64,000 bases of DNA. Origin: Sphagnum magellanicum (taxonomy: Eukaryota; Streptophyta; Sphagnopsida; Sphagnales; Sphagnaceae). The position numbers and the translations under genes are program-made. The stretch covers positions 14,138,501 to 14,202,500 of the forward strand of contig CM038925.1 of assembly GCA_021904315.1 (NCBI GenBank). The letters are read 5' to 3'. The notes under the pieces were generated by a model. That model did not search any database and was not told the DNA's origin. It was given only the letters and a program-made list of their open reading frames with translations. Each line of letters opens with the position of its first letter. Position 1 is the first letter of the stretch. Below, piece after piece: positions 48,275-59,594 of the stretch.

Positions 48275-50122
48275 TCTGGATGGAGGACATGAGTGGTTAT
48301 CATTTCCACAGGTTTTAGGGTTTAGGGTTTGAAATGATTTGTTAAAGCTTGGCTGAGCATCTTCGAAGTTTAACTTTTAAGTTGCACTGGCTGCTTTTGT
48401 AAAGCTAATATATTTAGAATTCTTTCTGACGCAATGGGCAGGCTTCTGGATATTATAGGAGAAGTGCAGTTTGAGGGTCACAAATATAATTAACACCTGC
48501 AATGAAGGAATGGGTGATGTATATGTACAAGCGATGTACTTGAACATGGAGTTGCTTACATTTGAAAAAAGCTAATAAATTTGAACTGCAATGTTGTTGC
48601 AGTAGCATTATCAAAGAAGAGCACAGGGGAACCAGAAGTCTTAGAGTTTTTGAAATGGGTATGGCCCTTTCTCAAACAAAGTTTTACCCCTTTTGCAAAA
48701 TATTGGACATTGTATTGTGAGGATCAATTTACCACATCGGCCAATCTTTGTGATTAGCCAATCAAATTCAATCATATATATGCCCTTTTGGAGAATATTG
48801 TATCTTGTACATGTTTGATATGGTGATTTGATTCCAAAATGAAAAGGTCGAATCATTGTGATTAGCCAATCAAAGTCAATTACGTTCCTTTACTGGCCCT
48901 TTTTGGAGAATATTGTATCTTGTGCATATCGTATTTGATACGGCGATTTGATTGCAGAATCAGATGGGCCAATCATTGTGATTAGTCAATCAAAGGAAAG
49001 TGTATTTCTTCATTGGCCCCTTCTTTTTGGAGAATATTGTATCTTGTCCCTATGCCAATGCCAAATTTCATTCTGAATTGGTTTACACAGGATTTTCTGA
49101 GTTAGAAAATGGTTAGTTGAACTTTTTGGTAATGTTTCTTCTATTTTGGTAGTTCTTTTAGATGCAGGTTAAATGAAATTTGAATTTATGTTTGTTGAAT
49201 CGCTTGAGTGTGGTTGCTCGAAAATCCTTTCGGGTAAATTTTTTATTTTAAAATTCATATTAAGTTCAAAGATTATTTCTTGATTGCATGGTTGCAAGAA
49301 GAGGTTTGAAGATTGGAGTTCAATGATGAGTACCATAGATTGAGTTGATGTTTGTCACACAACTTGATTTCTGTTGCTTTTATTTCATTGGTGGAAATAT
49401 TTAATTTTGGATTTCTAATTGGTAAACATAAAATTTGATTCCTTTTGGCACATTTGTCAAACACTTGAGATTCAAAGGTTAGAACCTTTTGTATATGTAT
49501 TAGTGGAACTTTGTGTCATTGACTCCCAATGGGATCAAGTCTTCAAGGCTTTAGTTTTAGATCCTCTTCTTGCGACTTTGTTAAAAAAAACTTCATTGGT
49601 GCAGGTGTGAGTGAACTCATATGTCATTGGCCCCAAGTGTTAAGGTTTTGGATGTGAAAGGGTAAGTTGAGGTTTGAGATGGGAAAGGGCTTTCCAACAA
49701 TACCCAAAAACATAGCAAATGGCCCCAAATAGGTCAACAATACAAACACCAATCTTAATAAGTACCCACCTTTATAATGGGGGTATTAGCCCAGGCCAAA
49801 AATGGTGATGAATAGTTTTGGAACATAGAAATTTCATGCAACCAATGGGAAGGTTTAGCCTGCACTACATGCTCTACATCAAACTGCAGAAACTTCTATT
49901 CAAAACAGAGATGCAAAAGAAATGCTATTCTGAATTTGTTACTACCACCACACCTTCCTGCCTGTCATCCAGGGTCAACTTTCCAACCATAGAATTGCAA
50001 CTTGGTAGAACATATGTGAAGACCACTCCGGTCTGACAAAAATGACCAAGAGTACTCTTTCCTTTACCGCACAACCTTCAAACAATGAAGAAAAAAGCCC
50101 ACAAGAATGTATTTTTCCTTTT
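48275..50122. other. spacer between nucleosidase and UTP22 (tail-to-tail)
   Basis: Contains the two 3' ends and a 3-copy tandem repeat at about 48740-49055. No gene recognised; the small frames lack motifs. Confidence 0.5.
48740..49055 (+). repeat. three tandem copies of an about 105-120 bp unit
   Basis: Each unit contains 'cattgtgattagccaatcaa', 'ggcccttttTGGAGAATATTGTATCTTGT' (given here as landmarks) and a 'gatttgatt' spacer. Successive starts are at about 48750, 48857 and 48977. Copies have diverged by substitutions and short indels. Confidence 0.85.
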
Positions 50123-53100
50123 CTATCTACTACTCAGAATGTGGATGCTCTTGACTAACCCTTCTCCAATGTCTGCAACATCTCTCACAAAACTATCCAA
50201 ATCCATAATTGCCTGCCCATTTTCCACCCGCTTTCGCTTTGCACTCTTAGCCTGTTAGAAGTAATCAAATACACCCAGTCAGTTTTTATAGCTGACTAGT
50301 ACTGTATCTGAAGTTTGGACACACAGGAAGGTGCCAGGCTTTTAAAACACAACCTTTCACCTCACATAAGAAGAAAAACTGTCAGCAAACTGAAAAAAGC
50401 AAGTTCCAGATGTTTTGGAGACAGAGGCCTCATTTTGAAGACTGAAGGTTTTACAGACTCATCTTTTCTTCCAACTGGAATTCAGAGAGTAAAAATGTAA
50501 TTAATCATAGGCCCCCTGTTCTCTCCTCAAGAGTAGCTATTGTTATCTGAGGATATAATTGCATGACAAAACAATTGAATCAACTTTTAAGAGATATGAA
50601 AACACATCTTACTTTTGTAACATGTGCAGAACTTGAGAAAGTAAGACCCATGATGCCACTGCTCCCTGCTGCATCATACCAGAGAGAGCACACCTTTCCA
50701 TACTTAACCTGCAAATCAATACACTTCAGATAGTTAAATCTGTATCTATGAAATTGCGAAGAAAACTTTGATGGTAGATGACAGGGAGTTGCAGTCATAA
50801 CCTTGTGAGGGACTCACAAAGTGTCAGACCATCACTTCCATCATGAATAGTAGAGATGAGCTGCTGCCATGACTTACCCACTGGCTTCATCAGCTCCCAA
50901 AAGTGGGTGCAGATGAGTATCTACTAATTGACACAAAATTTGGGCGAACATTCAGGCAGTTCTAAGGCAAGAATAACCCAATATGTACCTGCAATTCCTC
51001 AGCAAATTCCAAAACAGGATTGAAGCCAATCAGCAAATGCTCCCTTGCTGTCCTGATCCCCCTCCTCAGCACATTTTGGGGCACCCAGGGCGAAATTCCT
51101 TCAATGGGTGCTCGTTTTATAACAGCTGCAACAGATTCAACACAAGCACCCTTAGCAGCAGTCACTAAACCATAAAAACCATGCTTTTCCCACCTTCAGC
51201 ATGTTTTCCTAGACTGTCCTCCCTTGCACTAATCAAGAGGAATGCCTGATTCTCCTCAACAATGTTTTCCAATCTTCAGCATTCTTTCCCTGACTGTCCT
51301 ACCATGCACTAAAACAAGAGGAATTGCCTGATTTGCCCTCAACTGCATTTTGGAGATGTGATTACCTTTACTGTGTATTTCAGGTTGGAAGAGGGTTCGA
51401 CTAGGATGGGGCAATGCCTCTTGATGAAACAATATGAGAGCATCATAACATGTCAAAGGTGTCCGAAAGACTGACTGCAGACAAAAATCACATACCAAAG
51501 AGCAGATTTGTTAGACTAAACCATGCCAATTGAAAAAAATGAAAAAAGAGAAAACCTACAGCATCATAAGCACATATATGCTTCTCAAAGACTTGCACAC
51601 TACCATTGCTGTGAAAAATGGCAAATATGATTTGGACCCATTCACAGAAACTTCTTGCTCAGAACATAGAGAGAAGGGTTGTTTAAAGTTGGTTGCACCA
51701 AGTCAGTTTCAAAGGTGGAAACTCTTTAGCATCAATCATCACTGGTATATATTACCATAATGACAGTTATCACATCCATTTAGGATCTAAGAAATAACTT
51801 GATCCACACATGCTGTCAAAGAGGAGGAGAGGGCACTGAAGCAAGAAACATACCAGCCATCTACTGTCATCCTCCTCTCCTTTAATAAGTGAAACAATAA
51901 GGTCTGCAGAGCTCTTTGCATATGCAATCAATCTCTTCAAGACCTGAACAGAGGCACAGAAGTCAACAGTCAGGGATTAAGGTTATCATCTGACAGTGGG
52001 AAAAGTGAAGAAATTGTTGCAGAAGTTACAATTTTTTGCCTCAGATTTTGGACAAATGGCACCCAACGAAAAATCCTTAGATGAAAGCTGTTCAAGTTTA
52101 ATGAAGGTCATTGTCCAACAATTACTCACAGATATTGCCATGAACAGAGTTCTTACAGCAGGGGATGGGGAATGCTGTGTCCAGGTTTTGGAAACAGAGT
52201 CATATGGCGTGGAGATGTACATGGCTGGGCCTCCCCCCTCTCCGCCTTGAAATTGTCGTCTCACAGACTCGAATTGAGACTGCAAGAACGCTATCCAACT
52301 CTTTTAAGAATGCACATCTTTCACACATAACAGCATGGACAAACCCACCAGATACAAGGAAAAGACTGATAAGAGACAAGACATACCACAATACGATCAA
52401 GATCTGCAGTGGTGAAGTCTCCATTAACATCAACCACAAGTGGTGCAAGCGCCCAATCATAATGCACCAGGAGGAGCAAAAATCTGACCAAAAACAAAAC
52501 TCAAAATCAAAACAAAGAATTGAAAGGTCAAATTGTCCAGGATGTTGTGAAAGAGCCCCTACAACAACCACCCAGACAATGAGTTTAAAACAGCACTATA
52601 CAGAAACACGTACTATTGTGAAAATATATCCTCATTGTGGTCTCAACCAAACAGTGTGAAGAGCCAAAACAGACTTCACTCTGAACCCGAAGCAGCAGGA
52701 CTACTGCAACACAGATGTGGAAGAACATCCCTCATATAGTCGATCCATGTTTTTCCTTCATATGTTTCTTTCAGATAGAGCTAATATGAGATTAATCATT
52801 GGGAGTACTTTCACTTCTGTGTGCCAAAGAATCAGCCAAGGAATCAGATGTTACAAGTGCACAATTCCTGGTCAGACATGTTAAGACTTAACAGGTAAAG
52901 TTACCTAAACTGATGATTATATCACAATTGTGTCCAGTGGCAGCAAACTGGAAGAGGTGAGTCTCAGACAAATTTTCTATGGTGTTTTTGTCATCTCAGC
53001 ACAGATAACTAAGTATGGTGCATGACATCATTTTCTCATCACTGACCACCTTCCAGTTTCTGCAACAATAAAGTCTACTTTGCAAACAAAGAATCTTCTC

Positions 53101-56100
53101 CAGATAGCAGCATAAAAGTCTAGATTCCTGGCCTATTGGCAGAATTGTTGCACCCATTTCATGAAAAGGGAGGCTCTTGAGACCATCCATTTTCAACCAG
53201 TGCAACAGTATCCAAATATTCAGGAATGCTGCTACAGTGAGGCAGAAAAAGCATGCATACAAGTGCTCGATACCAATATCCTAAACACATCTTTGCTTCT
53301 GCAAAATACTGAAGAATGGGCATGAGAAGTGCATACCTTAGGAAGCCGGTCACTCGAGAGGAGGGAGGAGCATTGGGAGCTGATTTTACAAAAGTATATG
53401 CCACCAGAAGCTCAACAACCTCATCAGAAATCACACCAGAGAACAAATGTGACCAGATCCATCTCTTGGCTAGCCTGCAATGAACCACACTTTTTTACAT
53501 GAGCAGAAGCATAATTAACTGTCAGAACCAATCACAAAACAAATTTCCAATACATCCTCATAGAATTTTAACACAGTTCAGCACTTATGCCAAAGGAAAG
53601 TCTTCAACCTGGTGCAATATGAGGTACATGTTATTCACCTGACAGTTGGACCATAGGCAGGACATGCACCATGCAGAGCCTGAAGTAAGCTTGCATGTGC
53701 ATTTTGCAAATGCCCATCTTGCACAAGGCCTTCAGTTCGAGAAGGCAGCAGCTCACCTACACTTTTATCTGGCTGACCCAAGTCCTTAGAATATAGAACA
53801 GAAAGCCTAAATGTGTATCCTTCCATAAGAATATCTACAGCATCCTCAGTGGCAATGCAGCCTACACCCCACTTTTCCTGCATGCTACAATTCACCACAC
53901 CACACTACAGTCATGAAAAAACCCTACAATAGAAAGGCTCATTTGCTTTAATTATAGTTCCATAAAACCCATTCATGCCTTGCATGTAGAACTAAAAAGG
54001 GCTACTCATGTCTTCCCATAGTAGACAAAAATGGATGTACCAAACACCTGAGGTAATCTCACCACAGGGACATTCATACAACAATTCTGCTCTTTTATTT
54101 ACTTGAAGATCTACCGCTGTTGAAATACCTGCGAGCAATCTCCAAGCAAAATGCAGACTTGGTTTTTGCAATGCCAATAGGGTCATCCGGCCACTTGCCT
54201 GATCCTTCCAACTTCAACAAAGCAAAAACAGTAGGTTAGTCCACTGAAAAGAAGCTCTCCCTTTGAAGGAACCATCGGTAATAAAGAGTTATTTGTTCAA
54301 GAGCTCTTCCTACAGGCTCTAGAAAGGCACTGGTACCTGCAAGAGAATATTGAGAGGGTCTACATGGGAAGCAACAGGCTTGGATGGAATCTTTTGGGTG
54401 TCAGCTTCTGCAGCCAATGGATGTGGCAATGGAGGGAACACATCTGTAGACCTGAAAGCTGGAACATGAAGCACTCCAATTAGATCCAACATGCAGATGT
54501 TCAGCAGAATCCACTCTCCCTCCACAGGCCAAATTGTAAAGCAGATAAAACACAAACTTTGATGCTTGCCAGATGACATATGTAGCCACAGGGGTGGTTG
54601 CTTGAAAAGGATACATATGCTAATGGGTACAAAGTAAAGAACCCTTATGTCCTGGCAGTGGCCTGACTGACAATGCCCAATGCCTCTCCACCCACAAGGA
54701 TATTCACTATCTGAATACAGTAAGGTAGTAAAAGAATTACCTGCACTAACAGGTTGCACACTCACAACCTGCAGAGGGAGATTCTCAATGGCTCTTAGCC
54801 TCTTTGATAAAATGTCCAATGCCTCCAATAACTTTGGTGTAGATGAAGTGGTGTCTGCAAAACATTCATGATATGGTCAGACTGCAAGTTTCTGTCTCTC
54901 AAGATAGCTAGAAAGAATTTTCAAATCACTGCTCTCTGCAAAAAAGTCTGTACCTGTTCCATTCTCAAGGAGAGCAAAATCAAGCTGGCCGCTGACAACA
55001 TGAATAAGGCTTACATCAAGAGACAAGTGCCGACAAAGTACATGCTCCACAATTCTCTGGATAATAAGATGCCTCTGCCAACCCTCACACTCCCACACTG
55101 CATAATTCTCTCAGTAAATAAGAGGGATACACATCAAATCTGGTCTATAGATTTGAGTATAAGATCAACAGATACTGCCGCACACTGCACTACAAAGAAA
55201 GACAGGATAATGCTGGGAAAGAGTGGGACACAGAGCTTGTACATGTGGCAGAAACCCTATAACTGTTAGCAATATTCCCACTTACCAGCTGTCTCTGTGA
55301 TCATGCCATCTTTGAACCTTCGCAACTCTGACTTGGGTCCCCAGAATGCTCGAAACTTTGCAGCCTGCACATGCAGCCATCAAGCCAGGCTCAGCTGAAA
55401 ATTAGCAAGCACTCCACATCAGAGGGCGCAGAGAAAATTCCACAACTACATCACAAACACTCTGGATTTAGATGCCACAAACTGCATCACAAAGGAGAGG
55501 GAGGCCTTGATCCAGTGAGCAATCATGTGCTGTTGCAGATGGGTCAAACCATCACCTCTTTTTTGTTGTCAGCACTTGGACCCACATCAGCCATTCGCAA
55601 TGCGATGTCCAGATTGTTGAGCAAAATGCCTGCAAAAATTGTCACCTTCCCTGCATCTGGTAGGCCCTGCAGAGCGCTTGAAACAATTAAGATTTCAAAC
55701 AACTAGGAAACAAAAGAAAGAGCTTCTTGAGTGATCATCATCAACATCTGAGAATCCATGCACCAAAAACTTTCACTACCTGGTCAGGAGACCATGTTGT
55801 TGGACAGCTTCTCCGTAGGACCCGGATGATGCGGGCTCTGTCTCCCAACCCATGTGTCAAGAGAGATTCCACATTCTGCTCATAAGTTCTGGTGCACACC
55901 ATATCCATGCAATGGGCCAAGGATGATGCCTCTTTTGTAGTAGCCTGTAATCTGGAAGGTTACCAAAACAATTCACATCAAGAGAAGTCAATGCCTAATC
56001 CAGAACTGCACAGAGCACCAGCTGATCTCATCTCTCCAGGTGAATTCACACAGTACTTTGTAGAGGGACCCACAATGGCTGAAGTTCACAAGTACCAACA

Positions 56101-59100
56101 AATCACAAATACAACAAATATTGTCAGGATTAGCTCTGCAGAGGTAGGCTTGAGTTACCCACAACTGACAACAGGAGGAACAATCCAAAGTTCAGTATAG
56201 GTGATTTTCAGCGCTGCCTTGTGTCAGAGAAAGACACACCAGAGACTCTAGTCCATCACCAGTTACTAATGTTGGTCACAGGGATGTCTTACACAGTCCA
56301 GTGCAACAGACGTCAATCTTCCACTGTGAAGACTTTTCCAGCCCACACTTGGCATCAATACAAAGAAACAGTGCCATCACATTACACAACACACACCATC
56401 AACATCCACAACTAGACTCAAGAACGATAAGTCACACACTTCCATCTGGCATTACTGGGAGGAGAATTTACCTGACATGGTAATCAAACTTGGAACAGTA
56501 GTCACTTTGAGTCATGAACAGAACATCAAATCCTTCATCATTTCTGTCCTTCATGGCTGACAAAGTTCGCACTGCTTCTTCCTTCAACTGCAGCAGGGGG
56601 TAAAGTCAAGCAACAATGCCAACTTATGCATCAATCATATCCAGTAAATTTGAAGCAACCCAAAAGAAAAAAATTACAAATGGACCAATGAGAAAAAAAA
56701 TTAGGAATGGACCAATGAGTGACAACTGCTGCACAGACCTCTGCAAGAGCACTTTTGGTCACCCGTGAAGACAAGTTCACTAATCCTGTTGAATCACAGA
56801 TAACCACATCAAATGTCTGCAAAAGCGCTTTCCGAACCTGTCCACAGACCCAGCATCATCACACAAACTAAGCTTGCTGCCTTACAAACTAGCAAATAAA
56901 AAAAATAGAACTTTCTATATGATGGACTCTGATCTGATTGAAGAGCTGCATAGTAAAAATGATAATTACCTCAGCACTTGGTCCAGCCACCTCCCCGGTT
57001 TGAATGAAGACGCCCTTCTCAAATGTGCTTGATGTCACTGTAAGAAAACCCCAAACAAGTTCAGTATAGTTCTTCACATCCAGAAAGGGAGCAAGCTAGC
57101 TAACACCCCTCTGTAACTCAACAACTGCAAAGTGTGTATAGCAGGAACATACCAACGGCATCCATGATGACTCGAAATATCTGGAGTGCAGTCATGTGCA
57201 AATTGATGCGCTTTCCACCAGCATTTGTTAACAGATGTGCCATAAGCATAGACAAGAGGAACCCATTCACATAGTCTGCACTGGCTTGCATCCTCCTTTG
57301 TCTGAACCATACCTGTACTTTCCCATCAACAACAACATACCAGATTCATTGACATCAGTGTAACCCCAACACCCAGCAAAATTCACCAGGAAAAAACCAT
57401 CCCTCAAGACACGGTCACACTCTGACTGACAACATCTCCACATCTGCACTCAATCTGCCGCTACTTGCACTACAAATTATCCACATGTGAACAAACCATA
57501 CCCAGGCATGTGAACAAACCATGAGTGTTTGATTAGGGTTTAAAGTTGCTGCAACCAGGCAGTCATTTATATTATCCTGTATTATTTTAACAGGCCAAAC
57601 TGCACAACAGAGGAACTGCTCAGACCCTTAGATGTTCTTTATACTTGTGTTGATTTCAGTCAGACAACAACTGATCATCAGAGTTCATCACAGCAGTCCT
57701 GACTTCCGTGGTCATGATTTGGCAAGCTTTTTCAAGGCTCTGGGGAAGAAGGGTGGTCAATTTGAGCCAGACTTACAACAAAAACTCCATTACCTTTAGC
57801 AGCAAGACAGCATCTCGCATGGCCTCACTTTCCAGGAACACACTCTGTAGCCATGCACAGTTGTGCTCCACAACCATGTCCTCTAGAATACTGCTGTTGT
57901 AATGCGGTGTGGCTAGCGCCAACCCTTCTGTCCTGGCAGAGCGGCCAAAGCTCCTAATCAATATGAATAGAAATGGCCAACAAACAAACAAACAAAAAAA
58001 TGGGGATATCAACTCCAAAAAGCAACAACGAACATCAAGGAGACATATAACACACCTTGTGACTTCACTTCTCGAACATTGTTTCTCAAGGGCACAAGCT
58101 TGTTTGTGTCAAAAACCTCCTCTGATATGGTTGGGACAATGCAGATGACAAACTTAGAAGTTGCACCTCTCTCACTGGGACCTGCAACAATCATTGCAGA
58201 ACAAAACATCTGGATCAAAACACACAAAGCTGGAAAGGATACCACAAATCTAGAAGCTGCATGCACAATTCCCGATTCCCAACAACAAGAAAGAATTCAC
58301 ATTTCACAATTTAAATGCCTGCCCCTCTTGGAACTGCAGTGCAGCTGTAACTGTGCACTGGTGGGTGGGAATGTAGGCAGGTGTAATACAGAGAGTACCA
58401 TACCTGGCTGCAGCACTAAAACCGGCTTTCTGGCATCCTCCAAGAAAGAGCCCCAATCCACAGATTTGATAGCAGAACACTGGCGCAAGTGCTTTTCCAG
58501 GACCACCAAGTACAGTGCTCTCTTGACATGATACCGGTGATTCAGGTAGTCTTTCTCATGAAAACAGCTCTGAAGCAACAAAACCATGCAGCCGCAGCCA
58601 GAGTGTTATATCCCCAAAGACTGATAGTTTAACCAAAGCTTGATAGTCTGAAACTGTGTATATCTTCGGAGTGTGTTTGAAACTGTGTCTGCATGTGTGG
58701 TGGACCTGATGAAGAAGACAGAATGGCGGCACACAGAGAGAGACCTATCTAGCACAGGATAGATAGCCAAATTCTGCAATGGGTAAGGGTTTTTTCCTTC
58801 TCTTCAAAGAATTAGCAAATGCAGGTAAGAAGAGGGGAAAACAGACTTGCCTTGGGAATCCTGACTGCAATGTCGACTTGTTGCACAGGTTTGGCGATGG
58901 TGTGAGTTCCATAGCTACCCACAACTCGGACCCACTCTGGTTTTCTGAACTTGAAGCGAGCTTTGTCCTCTGGTACACCTAAGTCCCTGGCGAATGCAGA
59001 AGCAAGAGAAGGCGAGACCTACAGAAGAGAGAAGACACAAGAGAAAAGCTCAATGCATGAGGGGAAGTGAGACTGCAGCAGACAACGACAACAAAAGCAG

Positions 59101-59255
59101 CAAAAACACACACCTACCTCTTCGTCAGCAAGGCCAGACAGGATGTCGACAACGGCTGCTACAGCAGCCTCGATCACACGAGTCTTGGAGTAATCCACTC
59201 GAACTTCTCTCAGCAGCTCCTGCACCTTGAGAGCCGCAAGCGGCGTATCCGCCAT
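50123..59255 (-). CDS. UTP22: UTP22/NOL6 (Nrap) nucleolar rRNA-processing protein
   Basis: SSU-processome subunit (UTP-C) needed for 18S pre-rRNA processing. Twenty-five exons on the minus strand join in frame to 1054 residues: 59255-59118, 59018-58851, 58569-58404, 58181-58056, 57927-57794, 57312-57153, 57037-56970, 56837-56739, 56587-56472, 55951-55780, 55666-55556, 55364-55286, 55097-54954, 54854-54741, 54458-54337, 54211-54129, 53884-53639, 53474-53337, 52483-52387, 52279-52157, 51943-51854, 51474-51366, 51125-50989, 50708-50613, 50251-50123. Nrap-family blocks: VDIAVRIPKSCFHEKDYLNH, YNSSILEDM, VWFRQRRMQASADYVNGFLL, LKEEAVRTLSAMKDRNDEGF, FWGPKSELRRFKDGMITETA, KWGVGCIATEDAVDILMEGY, RLAKRWIWSHLFSGVISDEV and FLLLLVHYDWALAPLVVDVN. 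The length is normal. Intron 2 uses a GC donor (AAG|GCAAGT). The protein is built of polymerase-beta-like nucleotidyltransferase folds that are catalytically inactive in the family. Confidence 0.95.
51190..51350 (-). repeat. diverged about 95-bp tandem duplication in UTP22 intron 22
   Basis: The plus-strand phrases 'ttcagcatgttttc', 'gactgtcctcccttgcact' and 'caagaggaatgcctgatt' recur about 95 bases later as 'ttcagcattctttc', 'gactgtcctaccatgcact' and 'caagaggaattgcctgatt'. Confidence 0.75.
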
Positions 59256-59594
59256 CGCTTCTCTAACCGCAGACTGATTTCTCACAAAACCCTCATGACA
59301 GCAACAAGCTTGCACTGCAGACAGAGAACAAAGTGCAAAAGAAGAGGCAATGGAGCGGTCGATCTGAACGATAAAGAAAGCTCAGTAGAAGAAGAAGAAC
59401 CAGAAGAAGAACTGGCGGCAGAAGAAAAGAGGGGTGGTGACGATGAACAAGACAGGAGGAGATGGCCAGGGTTTGTTCTTATACTGATGAGCGCCAAACC
59501 CTAATCCCGGATTCAGCGAGCCCTAATCCGCTCCCTGACCAGCAAGAGGAGGAATTCTTCTTGGTTCCATTGTTTCCTCCTTGTTCCCGCAGGG
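59256..59594. promoter_or_regulatory. bidirectional UTP22/MIP2 promoter with telo-box
   Basis: The start codons of UTP22 (minus, 59255) and MIP2 (plus, 59595) are only 339 bases apart, head to head. AAACCCTA lies at 59496-59503, followed by a second CCCTAATCC at about 59521. The telo-box fits ribosome-biogenesis control of UTP22. No TATA box is obvious on either strand. Confidence 0.6.

Noticed and set aside
57941..58018. Extension of UTP22 exon 5 upstream using the TTAG acceptor near 57951
   Set aside because: It would put exon 5 out of phase with exon 4. The CAG acceptor at 57930-57928 keeps phase and gives the family length between NNVR and the NSSILEDM block.
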